From contig JAEDJU010000096.1 of assembly GCA_016296195.1 (NCBI GenBank), positions 1 to 5,465 of the forward strand: a stretch of 5,465 nucleotides of DNA, written 5' to 3'. A program made the position numbers and the translations under genes. A model generated the notes under the pieces. That model was not told where the DNA came from and ran no database searches. It saw nothing but the letters and a program-made list of their open reading frames with translations. This document shows positions 1 to 5,465 of the stretch, in pieces. How positions within the stretch are numbered: position 1 is the stretch's first letter; each line of letters begins with the position of its first letter. This DNA comes from Candidatus Methanomethylophilaceae archaeon. GTDB taxonomy: Archaea; Thermoplasmatota; Thermoplasmata; Methanomassiliicoccales; Methanomethylophilaceae.

Positions 1-925
1 GCTTGTAGACGACACTCTCGGCACCGGAACGGGTGTTGGTGAAGACGAGGGTGGTATCATGCTGGTCGATCAACTCCTTCAGTGTGTCGTACATCATCGA
101 GTTGACGATGTCCGATGAAAGGGTGGTCATGTCATCGGTGGGACATATGACCTTCAGGTCCAGCTGTTTCTTGGATCCGGATTCTATCAGCGCAACATCA
201 CGCGGGGTCCCATCGGGGTTGCAACCGACCAGGTAACCGGCTATCGCGTCTATGGGCGCCAGGGTGGCGGAGAGACCTATGCGTACGAAGTCGTTCTCAC
301 AATGGTTCCTGAGACGCTCCAAAGTCAATGACAGGAAGGCACCCCTCTTGGAATCGCAGATGTCGTGGATCTCGTCGAGGATGATCCATTCGACCCTCTT
401 GAACGCCTCCCTGAACTTGGGAGCGGCCAGTATGAGGGCGAGACTCTCAGGGGTGGTGATGAGGATGTGCGGGGGGTGACGGACCATCTTCTGTCTCTCA
501 TTCTGAGGAGTGTCCCCGGAACGGACAGCGACCCTGATGTCCGGGATGTCCATACCATTCTGTGCGGCCACCTCGCGCATCTCGGCGAGCGGTGTGTTGA
601 GATTGCGGTTGACATCGTTGGCGAGAGCTTTGAGAGGTGAGACGTATATGCAGTACACGCGCTCCTCGAGGGTCCCCTCCCGGGAATAGCGTGTGAGCTC
701 GTTGATGATGCTGGTGAAGGCTGTGAGGGTCTTTCCCGATCCCGTCGGGGAGGAGACCAGGACGTTGCGCCTCTGATGGATCACGGGGATGGCCTTGGCC
801 TGCGGGATGGTGAGGTCATCGAACCTCTCGTTGAACCATGTGGAGATCAGGGGCTCCATCATACCCATCACCTCGTCCTTAGTGTACGTCTTGTCTACCT
901 TCTCGATCATCGGGACCACAATCAT
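1..925 (-). CDS. lhr: Lhr-family ATP-dependent DNA/RNA helicase, N-terminal part (runs off left edge)
   Basis: Superfamily 2 helicase of the Lhr (large helicase-related) group, which unwinds nucleic acid 3'-5' using ATP and is linked to archaeal DNA repair or RNA handling. About 308 residues are visible from the start at 925. In order: a Q-motif-like IPQAKAIP (Gln42), Walker A SSPTGSGKT (58-66), motif Ia YVSPLKAL (94-101), TTPESL (157-162), a DEIH box (184-187) followed by the Lhr-typical SKRGAFLSLTLERL, motif III SAT (219-221) and motif IV VFTNTRSGAE (294-303). Full Lhr proteins are usually around 850-950 residues, so the second RecA lobe, winged helix and Lhr C-terminal domain lie outside the window. 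The frame is open with no stop to base 1. Starts at 934 and 910 are also in frame; 925 is preferred because it lies 27 nt from the TATA-like box, matching the other promoters here. Family call is firm; the Lhr subtype cannot be told. Confidence 0.92.
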   Translation of the reverse strand, partial: MIVVPMIEKVDKTYTKDEVMGMMEPLISTWFNERFDDLTIPQAKAIPVIHQRRNVLVSSPTGSGKTLTAFTSIINELTRYSREGTLEERVYCIYVSPLKALANDVNRNLNTPLAEMREVAAQNGMDIPDIRVAVRSGDTPQNERQKMVRHPPHILITTPESLALILAAPKFREAFKRVEWIILDEIHDICDSKRGAFLSLTLERLRNHCENDFVRIGLSATLAPIDAIAGYLVGCNPDGTPRDVALIESGSKKQLDLKVICPTDDMTTLSSDIVNSMMYDTLKELIDQHDTTLVFTNTRSGAESVVYK

Positions 926-944
926 TGAGTCCATGAAGGGCACC

Positions 945-952
945 GATATAAG
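945..952 (-). promoter_or_regulatory. TATA box (box A) for the lhr gene
   Basis: The minus strand reads CTTATATC, close to the archaeal box A consensus TTTAWATA, with a purine-rich GCAAAC just upstream that could serve as the TFB recognition element. Its first base is 27 nt from the ATG at 925, so transcription would start at or next to that codon. Start-site placement is inferred from known archaeal TATA-to-start distances. Confidence 0.5.
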
Positions 953-1044
953 AGTTTGCGAAGTGGGGTCGGACGGAGAGCCTCGGAAGGGGGTCAACAC
1001 GAGAGATGAAATGAACCGCGACTCCGAAACAACGGCTGGACAGA

Positions 1045-1051
1045 TTTTATA
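1045..1051 (+). promoter_or_regulatory. TATA box (box A) for the membrane protein gene
   Basis: The sequence reads TTTTATA, preceded by purine-rich GGACAGA as a possible TFB recognition element. Measured from T1046, the ATG at 1074 is 28 nt away, the same spacing as in the fumarase promoter. The spacing supports a leaderless or nearly leaderless transcript starting at 1074 rather than at the ATG six bases upstream. Confidence 0.6.
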
Positions 1052-1073
1052 CCGTGAATGAGTTGCAATGGAC

Positions 1074-1982
1074 ATGAGATACGGACCGCTGGCGACCCTC
1101 ATCGTTTTAGTCCTGCTTTCATGCCCGATTATCCTCTCCGATGTGTCGATGGTCGATGGGGATGAGCCGGTGGAACCCGTCGAACCGACCGCCATCACAA
1201 TCTGTGGTTTCGTTGGGGATGTCTCCACCGAGGGTAACATACCCCTGAACGGGGTCGTGGTGCAGCTACTCGATTCCAACCGCAAGATCATCGATACATG
1301 CATCACAGGCGAGAAGAGTCTGGAGGATGGGGAGTTCAGGTTCACCTACAAGAACGGAGAGGGAAAGTACCTCTCGTTCTCCATCGAAGGATACACCGCA
1401 CGTACCTGGCCGATCACCATGAACATGGTCGACGACAACCTCCTGTCATTCTCCATCGAGGGACTTACACCCGATGAGGAGGGATGCTACGAACTCACCA
1501 GTTCCATGACCGAGGGTTCGTTCGTGGCCATGAGGATGACCACGGCACACATCATGGGTTATGTGAAGGACAAGAACGGCAATCCCCTGAACGGAGCCCA
1601 GGTGACACTGAAATCATCCGATGACAGGATAACGACGGGAACGACGGACTCCAACGGATACTTCGAGATCTCCTGCTATTACGGAACATACACCATACAG
1701 GTATCATGCAACGGATTCGAGAAATCCGATTCCGTGACCGTGAGCACAACGGACCCGGCACCCACCATCGTGATGACGGAGAAGGTCCACACCATGTTGT
1801 GGGGATTGGACACCGCCCACACCATGGAACTCATCGGCATCCTGGTTGTGGCCCTCTCCTTCATCGTCATCTCGCTGATCTATCGCAGATCGCAGTCCGA
1901 GGACTCCGAGATCGTCTTCATCAACGACCTGGATGACGACGATGAGGAGAAGGAGGAAAAGAAGAAGGTCAGGCATCCCTGA
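1074..1982 (+). CDS. Membrane-anchored surface protein with two carboxypeptidase-regulatory-like domains
   Basis: Function unknown; predicted to be displayed outside the cell. The 302 residues show a hydrophobic signal segment (about 6-20, LATLIVLVLL), a short acidic/proline linker with VEPVEP, a first regulatory-like beta-sandwich (about 41-110), a connecting segment, a second such domain (about 157-235, starting near IMGYVKDKNGNPLNGAQVTL), one membrane helix (about 251-270) followed by YRR, and a charged tail with DDDDEEKEEKKK near the end. The RR after the helix and the signal segment place the C-terminus inside. Both domains carry the PLNG turn typical of carboxypeptidase-regulatory (transthyretin-like) folds, which usually act as binding or structural modules without catalysis. 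A nine-residue LSFSIEG(Y/L)T motif occurs twice (about 100 and 124). ATG 1068 is an alternative start; 1074 fits the TATA spacing. It is a lone gene, overlapping the fumarase beta gene by 14 bp at its 3' end. Domain call is moderately sure; role is not known. Confidence 0.8.
   Translation: MRYGPLATLIVLVLLSCPIILSDVSMVDGDEPVEPVEPTAITICGFVGDVSTEGNIPLNGVVVQLLDSNRKIIDTCITGEKSLEDGEFRFTYKNGEGKYLSFSIEGYTARTWPITMNMVDDNLLSFSIEGLTPDEEGCYELTSSMTEGSFVAMRMTTAHIMGYVKDKNGNPLNGAQVTLKSSDDRITTGTTDSNGYFEISCYYGTYTIQVSCNGFEKSDSVTVSTTDPAPTIVMTEKVHTMLWGLDTAHTMELIGILVVALSFIVISLIYRRSQSEDSEIVFINDLDDDDEEKEEKKKVRHP
1943..1968 (-). terminator. Possible pyrimidine-rich termination tract downstream of the fumarase beta gene
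   Basis: Immediately after the minus-strand stop codon the sequence is almost purely pyrimidine, including TTCTTCTTTTCC. Archaeal termination relies largely on U-rich tracts without a needed hairpin, so this could end the fumarase transcript. The tract is interrupted by C residues, and it is also the antisense of the Glu/Lys-rich tail codons of the opposing gene, so its composition may be coincidental. Confidence 0.3.
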
Positions 1983-2538
1983 CAAGGGACTTCCTGACAT
2001 CCTCGTACAGACTGTTGCCCTCGGCATCCATTGCGACGATGAGGGGTCCGAACTTCTGGGTGTCGAACCTCCACATGGCCTCCGCCATGCCCAGGTCCAA
2101 CCACTCGCAGCCCCTGCAGTTGCAGAGTCCCTCGGCCAGGAGTATGGCGGCACCGCCTGTGGCCGCGAGATAGACGCATCCGCATCTCCTCATGGCCTCG
2201 GCAACATCCTTGGACATGCCTCCCTTACCGATTATCGCACGGATCCCGAACCTCTCGATCATCTCGGGTTCCAACTTGTTCATCCTGGCGGATGTGGTGG
2301 GACCGGCTGCGATGACACGCCATGAACCGTCGTCCATCTGCTTCATGATCGGTCCGCAATGGAAGAGTGCGGAACCACGGATGTCCTCGGGAACATCCTT
2401 CCCCTCGGAATCGTACTCGAGGGCGCGGATGTGCATCTCGTCACGTCCAGTGATGACGGGACCGGTGAGGAATATCGTCTCCCCGAGTTTGAGGGACCTG
2501 ACATCCGCCTCGCTGAGAGGTGTGTTGAGGACCTTCAG
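1969..2538 (-). CDS. fumB: Fumarate hydratase class I, beta subunit (likely CTG start)
   Basis: C-terminal-type subunit of the two-subunit [4Fe-4S] fumarase, which reversibly hydrates fumarate to malate in the cytoplasm. From the CTG at 2538 it is 189 residues, the usual size. Motifs: TPLSEADVRSLKLGE near the N-terminus, GRDEMH (31-36), FHCGP (59-63), GPTTSARM (79-86), IGKGGM (103-108), ATGGAA (126-131) and WLDLGMAEAMW (146-156). The core homology begins about four codons after the CTG, and no ATG, GTG or TTG lies in frame near it. The nearest ATG upstream (2610) would overlap the alpha gene by 76 nt and add 24 unrelated-looking residues; the next ATG downstream would remove the conserved N-terminus. 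The CTG overlaps the alpha-subunit TGA as CTGA and follows a good ribosome site. An odd cluster of five cysteines occupies residues 119-144. Family certain; start codon inferred. Confidence 0.93.
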   Translation of the reverse strand: MKVLNTPLSEADVRSLKLGETIFLTGPVITGRDEMHIRALEYDSEGKDVPEDIRGSALFHCGPIMKQMDDGSWRVIAAGPTTSARMNKLEPEMIERFGIRAIIGKGGMSKDVAEAMRRCGCVYLAATGGAAILLAEGLCNCRGCEWLDLGMAEAMWRFDTQKFGPLIVAMDAEGNSLYEDVRKSLVRDA

Positions 2539-3404
2539 AATTCCACCCCCTGTGCATACTTGACACCTGTGTCTGTGATCCTTGCGGATGCACGGCGTGT
2601 GGCCCAGCATCCGATGTTGACCGCGACGGGGAGACTGGCGGTGTGGCAGCAAGCCTTCTTGATCCTGACACCGAGGACGGTCGTGGAACCTCCGAGACCC
2701 ATCGGACCGAGTCCGGAACTGTTCAATGCAACGAAAAGGTCCTCCTCCATCTTCCTGAGCACCGGGTCGGGATTCTCAGAATCCAAGGGGATCAGAAGTG
2801 CCTCCTTGGCCATCTCCACACAGACATCGGACGTTCCACCGATACCGACACCGACTATGCTGGGCGGACAGGGACGACCTCCCGCATCGAGGACCGCATC
2901 CATGATGAACTTCCTGACACCCTCGATACCGTCCGCGGGATTCAACATCCCCAAGCGGGTCATGTTCTCGGAACCGGCCCCCTTGGGCAGGACGGTGATC
3001 TCGGTGAAATCGTCATCCGTCGGGATGTAGTGGATTATGGGCATGCCCTGACCGAGATTGGAGCCCTGGTTCTCACGTGTGATGGGGTCCACGGTGTTGG
3101 GTCTGAGGGGGATCTCACGTGTAGCCCTCTCCACACCCTTCTCGATGAGCTTCGCGATACCGGAATCGAACCTGCCACGGACGTAGAACACAGGGATGCC
3201 TGTGTCCTGACACATGGGCCTTCCGATGTGCTCGGCCTTCTTCACGTTGTCCATGATGGCTCCGAGCTGCGTGTATGCGATCTCGTTGGTCTCCCATCCA
3301 GCAGCGGCCTCCAACGCCCACCCTATGTCTATGGGGAGCTTGGTATTCGCCAGACGGAGGAGGTTCACTACGATGTCATCCACGGGCTCGGGCAGTTTGA
3401 TCAT
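2535..3404 (-). CDS. fumA: Fumarate hydratase class I, alpha subunit
   Basis: Iron-sulfur-binding subunit of the heterodimeric class I fumarase (fumarate + water to L-malate), active in the cytoplasm and oxygen-sensitive as a family. At 289 residues it is full length. The three expected cluster cysteines are visible: Cys65 in GRPMCQDTGIP, Cys179 in GGRPCPPSIVGVGIGG and Cys266 in VAVNIGCWATRR. Other conserved stretches are NQGSNLGQGMPIIHY (112-126), LPKGAGSENMTRL (139-151) and GPMGLGGSTTVLGV (233-246). In methanogens this enzyme belongs to an incomplete TCA pathway; which direction it runs here cannot be told from the window. It is the first gene of a two-gene operon, its TGA overlapping the beta-subunit CTG by 4 nt. 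The ATG at 3404 is 28 nt from a TTTATA box, so the mRNA is probably leaderless. An ATG at 3415 is out of frame. Confidence 0.96.
   Translation of the reverse strand: MIKLPEPVDDIVVNLLRLANTKLPIDIGWALEAAAGWETNEIAYTQLGAIMDNVKKAEHIGRPMCQDTGIPVFYVRGRFDSGIAKLIEKGVERATREIPLRPNTVDPITRENQGSNLGQGMPIIHYIPTDDDFTEITVLPKGAGSENMTRLGMLNPADGIEGVRKFIMDAVLDAGGRPCPPSIVGVGIGGTSDVCVEMAKEALLIPLDSENPDPVLRKMEEDLFVALNSSGLGPMGLGGSTTVLGVRIKKACCHTASLPVAVNIGCWATRRASARITDTGVKYAQGVEF
2543..2550 (-). promoter_or_regulatory. Ribosome binding site supporting the CTG start of the fumarase beta gene
   Basis: The minus strand reads GGGGGTGG, four bases before the CTG at 2538. It pairs with the conserved 16S rRNA tail CACCUCC if one G-U wobble is allowed. 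Its position inside the last codons of the alpha gene fits translational coupling and points to the CTG, or possibly the ATT immediately before it, as the initiation codon. Confidence 0.55.
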
Positions 3405-3424
3405 GCACCGGTCATGGCAACCCG

Positions 3425-3432
3425 TCTATAAA
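3425..3432 (-). promoter_or_regulatory. TATA box (box A) for the fumarase operon
   Basis: The minus strand reads TTTATAGA within the 39-bp gap after the NMD3 stop codon. Its first T is 28 nt from the ATG at 3404, so the predicted transcription start falls on or beside that codon. Its presence indicates that the fumarase pair is transcribed on its own even though the upstream cluster lies on the same strand with no clear terminator in the gap. Confidence 0.65.
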
Positions 3433-3443
3433 CAGATTGGACT

Positions 3444-4472
3444 TCAGGGGACAACGTAGAGGACGTCATCTATCGTGACGACCTTCACGGAATCCGCCGC
3501 ATCGTATCCTTCGGGGACCCTGAGGTCCACGGTGGAGTAGTTCTCCGGATGCAGGACCTGTATCTCATCACCCATGCGGTTGATGACGGTTGCCTCCTTC
3601 AGGTCGGATGCCTTCTCGAAAAGCTTCAGATCTGGCATGTCGGCCCTCCTGACGGCTCTCTCCCTGAAATTCATCAGGTCCAGGACACGTCCTCCGGATC
3701 CGGACACACGTGTGAGCTTGCAGTACCTCCCCTCGGAGACGACCACATCACCGACATGGTAGTCCGGAAGACGGACGAGGTAGGTGAGACGGTACATGTC
3801 CTGACCGTCGGTGGTCTGTCCGACCAGCTTGGGGGACTCCTTGGTCTCGGCACAGTAGTGGTCGGAGAGCTCCCTTGCGAGGGATTTACCGAGCGACATG
3901 GATGAAAGGTAGACGTCCACGCCCCCGGTGACGAGTTCCATCTTCGTGATGAAGAGAGACCTGTTGGTGGCGGCCTGTCTGGCGACGGAGTTCTCCACCA
4001 TGGCCAGGGTCTCCTCCCTGAGCTCCGGACTCAGGTCCTTGCTGCCGGTCCTGATCTGGAGGATCGCCTCGTAGTAGCTGCCGAGCTGCCTGGAGCAGCG
4101 CCTGCAGACGTTGTTCTTTATACGCACGATGGTGGAGGCGTCATCCTCGGCCTCGTATCCCATGATGTTGCAGTAGGAATGGATGTTGACCACGTAGACA
4201 TAGGGGTCCTGGCAGTCTACGTCCATGGATATGGATTCCACCTGCACATCCCTGATGGCGCAAAGGGCATCGGCGGCCGCATCCTGAACCGCGGTTGCCA
4301 TGTCCCTCTTCACCCATCTGTCACCGAAGTTGAACTCCCCGCAGTTGGTGCAGACCTTCAGGTCCACATGGTGCGGAAGGGATGTGAGCTTACGGCCATC
4401 CAACCAGCAATCAATGCAGAGGCCGTCCAGGGACTCCTCGCAGTCGCATCCGCACTTGACGCAGAAGTTCAC
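3444..4472 (-). CDS. nmd3: NMD3 family ribosome-biogenesis protein (60S/50S subunit-associated)
   Basis: Archaeal homologue of eukaryotic NMD3, which binds the joining face of the large ribosomal subunit late in assembly and, in eukaryotes, links it to nuclear export. In an archaeon only the subunit-binding, maturation or anti-association role can apply. The 342 residues show the zinc-binding N-terminal half: CVKC (4-7) with GLCIDC (17-22), then CTNC (41-44) with CRRC (123-126), the latter followed by the family-typical RQLGSYYEAILQIR. Two extra cysteines (9 and 11) sit inside the first finger. The C-terminal half has the beta-barrel-like domains, including YRLTYLVRLPDYHVGDVVV (about 227-245). 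The start is GTG, overlapping the TGA of the DUF424 gene as GTGA, with AGGT nine bases before it. It is the last gene of the mcm-DUF424-nmd3 cluster. Confidence 0.9.
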   Translation of the reverse strand: MNFCVKCGCDCEESLDGLCIDCWLDGRKLTSLPHHVDLKVCTNCGEFNFGDRWVKRDMATAVQDAAADALCAIRDVQVESISMDVDCQDPYVYVVNIHSYCNIMGYEAEDDASTIVRIKNNVCRRCSRQLGSYYEAILQIRTGSKDLSPELREETLAMVENSVARQAATNRSLFITKMELVTGGVDVYLSSMSLGKSLARELSDHYCAETKESPKLVGQTTDGQDMYRLTYLVRLPDYHVGDVVVSEGRYCKLTRVSGSGGRVLDLMNFRERAVRRADMPDLKLFEKASDLKEATVINRMGDEIQVLHPENYSTVDLRVPEGYDAADSVKVVTIDDVLYVVP

Positions 4473-4759
4473 ATGATCACGACCTGGGCATGTTTCACGC
4501 CGCCGATCACCATCACGTTCTCAGGTGAGACGTGCCCCTCGTCAATGGCTATGGAGACGACCTCCTCCCCGACGAGGTTCATGATGGTGACGGATTTCAT
4601 ACGCTCCACGAAGGCCTCCTTTCCGAGCACCTCGCCGTTGTAGAAATTCTCGCTGACGGTGAGAACCGCCTTTCCTCCCCTGAAGGTCTTCCCCAGGAGA
4701 TCCTCGTCACAGGCGGCGAGGATCCTCTCGTCACCCTTGGTGTGTATCCTGACATACAT
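4469..4759 (-). CDS. DUF424 family protein, conserved archaeal protein of unknown function
   Basis: A 96-residue protein matching the archaeal DUF424 family by its opening MYVRIH, then ILAACDEDLLGKTFRGGK (13-30), SENFYNGEV (36-44), TIMNLVGEEVVSIAIDEG (58-75) and a C-terminal ENVMVIGGVKHAQVV (80-94). No signal peptide, membrane helix or metal-binding cysteine set is visible; the single cysteine is Cys17. No biochemical function is established for the family to my knowledge. The ATG at 4759 follows the mcm stop by 4 nt, with GAGG ten bases upstream. A longer in-frame start at 4816 would add 19 residues overlapping mcm and not resembling the family. Its stop overlaps the nmd3 start by 4 nt, so the two are probably translationally coupled, which favours a link to ribosome assembly or translation (inference). 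Confidence 0.88.
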   Translation of the reverse strand: MYVRIHTKGDERILAACDEDLLGKTFRGGKAVLTVSENFYNGEVLGKEAFVERMKSVTIMNLVGEEVVSIAIDEGHVSPENVMVIGGVKHAQVVIM

Positions 4760-4763
4760 GTGA

Positions 4764-5465
4764 TCACGTCCTCTTGTAGATGCCCGACGGAGACCTGTAG
4801 ATCTCCCCTCCGTCACTGAGTGTCTTCACGGCACGGGTGACATCGGTCTCGGAAAGACCCTGGGATGACCCGTGCTGTATAAGCTCCTCAATGGACAGAC
4901 CCTCGTCACCGAACTGGAACAGGAGGTCACGGACCACATCGAGCCTGTTGCGGTCCTTGGAACTGATTCCGCTGGCGATCTTGTCGATATCGAAACCTCC
5001 ATCCTCGTTACCGGCGATCCTCCTGAGGTAGAACTCGACCAGGTCGACGGCACGGTTGGCATCGACATCCGTGACCTTGTCGCTGAGCCTCATCCTGGCG
5101 GATGCCTCGGAGAGACGGACGAACGCCTCCAGCTGACGGGCTGTGATCGGAACGGAGTTCCCGCCGTTCCCCATCTGCCTTATCCTGAGGTAACTGGTCT
5201 CTATGATCTTCGCCGCCTCGTCGGTCATGACCGGGAACAGACGCTTGGAGTACGCGACGTACTTCCTGAGGATCTCCACATCGTACACCGGCTTGATGTT
5301 GCTGGTCCTCTCCATGATTCCCTTGATGTCGACCCCTTTGATCTCGGTACCCTCGGGGATCATCCTGGCCTGACCACGCTGGTGGGCGCTGAGGATGTGC
5401 TCCGAGATGGCGGTGTCCTTCTTCTTCTCGGGCTTGTCCGTGAGGACGAATATCATGTCGAAACG
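4764..5465 (-). CDS. mcm: MCM replicative DNA helicase, C-terminal part (runs off right edge)
   Basis: AAA+ minichromosome maintenance helicase, the hexameric 3'-5' motor that unwinds DNA ahead of the archaeal replisome. The visible 233 residues begin at RFDMIFVLTD, the arginine-finger strand (SRFD motif) of the AAA+ core, continue through the alpha-helical lid with LRKYVAYSKRLFPVMTDEA (67-85) and the sensor-2 region PITARQLEAFVRLSEASARM (106-125), and end in a winged-helix domain (about 165-233, closing GEIYRSPSGIYKRT). The N-terminal DNA-binding domain, Walker A and Walker B lie beyond the right edge. The reading frame is open through base 5465, so the internal ATG at 5456 is not the start. 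No intein or insertion appears in the visible part. It heads, as far as can be seen, the mcm-DUF424-nmd3 cluster; its promoter is outside the window. Confidence 0.96.
   Translation of the reverse strand, partial: RFDMIFVLTDKPEKKKDTAISEHILSAHQRGQARMIPEGTEIKGVDIKGIMERTSNIKPVYDVEILRKYVAYSKRLFPVMTDEAAKIIETSYLRIRQMGNGGNSVPITARQLEAFVRLSEASARMRLSDKVTDVDANRAVDLVEFYLRRIAGNEDGGFDIDKIASGISSKDRNRLDVVRDLLFQFGDEGLSIEELIQHGSSQGLSETDVTRAVKTLSDGGEIYRSPSGIYKRT

Larger units (their letters stand above)
926..1073. promoter_or_regulatory. Divergent intergenic region between lhr and the membrane protein gene
   Basis: About 148 bp separate two divergently transcribed genes. The region holds one TATA-like element for each direction, near both ends and facing outward. 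The roughly 90 bp between them is GC- and purine-rich and shows no convincing inverted repeat, operator or small RNA that I could identify. There is room for a shared regulator but no direct evidence for one. Confidence 0.5.

Noticed and set aside
789..1061. Plus-strand open frame reaching across the divergent intergenic region
   Set aside because: It starts inside the lhr gene on the opposite strand, runs across the TATA box of the membrane protein gene and has no recognisable protein features.
926..1073. Possible operator or inverted repeat between lhr and the membrane protein gene
   Set aside because: Only short partial matches such as GTCGGA against TCCGA were found, which are expected by chance in GC-rich sequence.
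1704..2185. Minus-strand open frames over the 3' end of the membrane protein gene and into the fumarase beta gene
   Set aside because: They are in other frames of, or antisense to, well-supported genes; the protein sequences are Arg/Ser/Pro-rich shadows.
2539..2652. N-terminal extension of the fumarase beta gene to the ATG at 2610 or 2652
   Set aside because: It would overlap the alpha gene by 76 nt or more, and the added residues merely translate alpha-subunit codons in another frame; the CTG fits overlap, spacing and homology better.
2359..3431. Long plus-strand open frames (2359-3030 and 2643-3431) opposite the fumarase genes
   Set aside because: They are antisense to two strongly recognised enzymes, have low-complexity translations without family resemblance, and no promoter or ribosome site. 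Codon composition of the real genes explains the lack of stops.
3549..4643. Plus-strand open frames (3549-3905, 4179-4643) opposite nmd3 and DUF424
   Set aside because: The genes on the minus strand have zinc-finger and family motifs, whereas these frames have none and no initiation signals.
4760..4816. Upstream ATG for DUF424 at 4816
   Set aside because: The extra 19 residues are Arg/Ser/Thr-rich, overlap the mcm end and precede the family's typical MYV opening; the ATG at 4759 directly after the mcm stop is better.

Overview
The window reads as chromosomal DNA of a euryarchaeon, most likely class Thermoplasmata and probably the order Methanomassiliicoccales. The domain call rests on an archaeal MCM helicase, an archaeal NMD3, a DUF424 protein, an Lhr-type helicase and TATA-box promoters. 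The order-level guess rests on general gene style (two-subunit class I fumarase, a cell-surface carboxypeptidase-regulatory-like protein, moderately high GC) and is an inference only. No mobile element, CRISPR array, tRNA or rRNA gene is visible. This looks like densely packed core genome, and I see no obvious new system.

Layout, left to right. (1) Bases 1 to about 925, minus strand: the N-terminal third of an Lhr-family superfamily 2 helicase, running off the left edge. (2) A divergent promoter region of about 150 bp. (3) Bases 1074-1982, plus strand: a secreted or membrane-anchored protein with a signal peptide, two carboxypeptidase-regulatory-like beta-sandwich domains, one C-terminal membrane segment and a highly charged cytoplasmic tail. 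Its 3' end overlaps tail-to-tail with the next gene. (4) Bases 3404 down to 1969, minus strand: a two-gene operon for the alpha and beta subunits of class I [4Fe-4S] fumarase, with its own TATA box in a 39-bp gap. The beta subunit appears to start at a CTG codon inside a CTGA stop/start overlap. (5) Bases 5465 down to 3444, minus strand: a tightly coupled cluster of the MCM replicative helicase (C-terminal part only), a DUF424 protein of unknown function, and the ribosome-biogenesis factor NMD3. The gene junctions are +4 nt and -4 nt.

Working together: fumarase interconverts fumarate and malate in what is likely a partial TCA pathway. MCM unwinds DNA at replication forks, and NMD3 acts on the large ribosomal subunit. 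DUF424 sits between these two and is translationally coupled to NMD3, which suggests a role in translation or ribosome assembly, though this is unproven. Two of the three visible promoters have the first T of TTTATA exactly 28 nt from an ATG, and the third fits at 27 nt. This pattern is consistent with leaderless mRNAs and was used to choose starts for the Lhr and membrane-protein genes.
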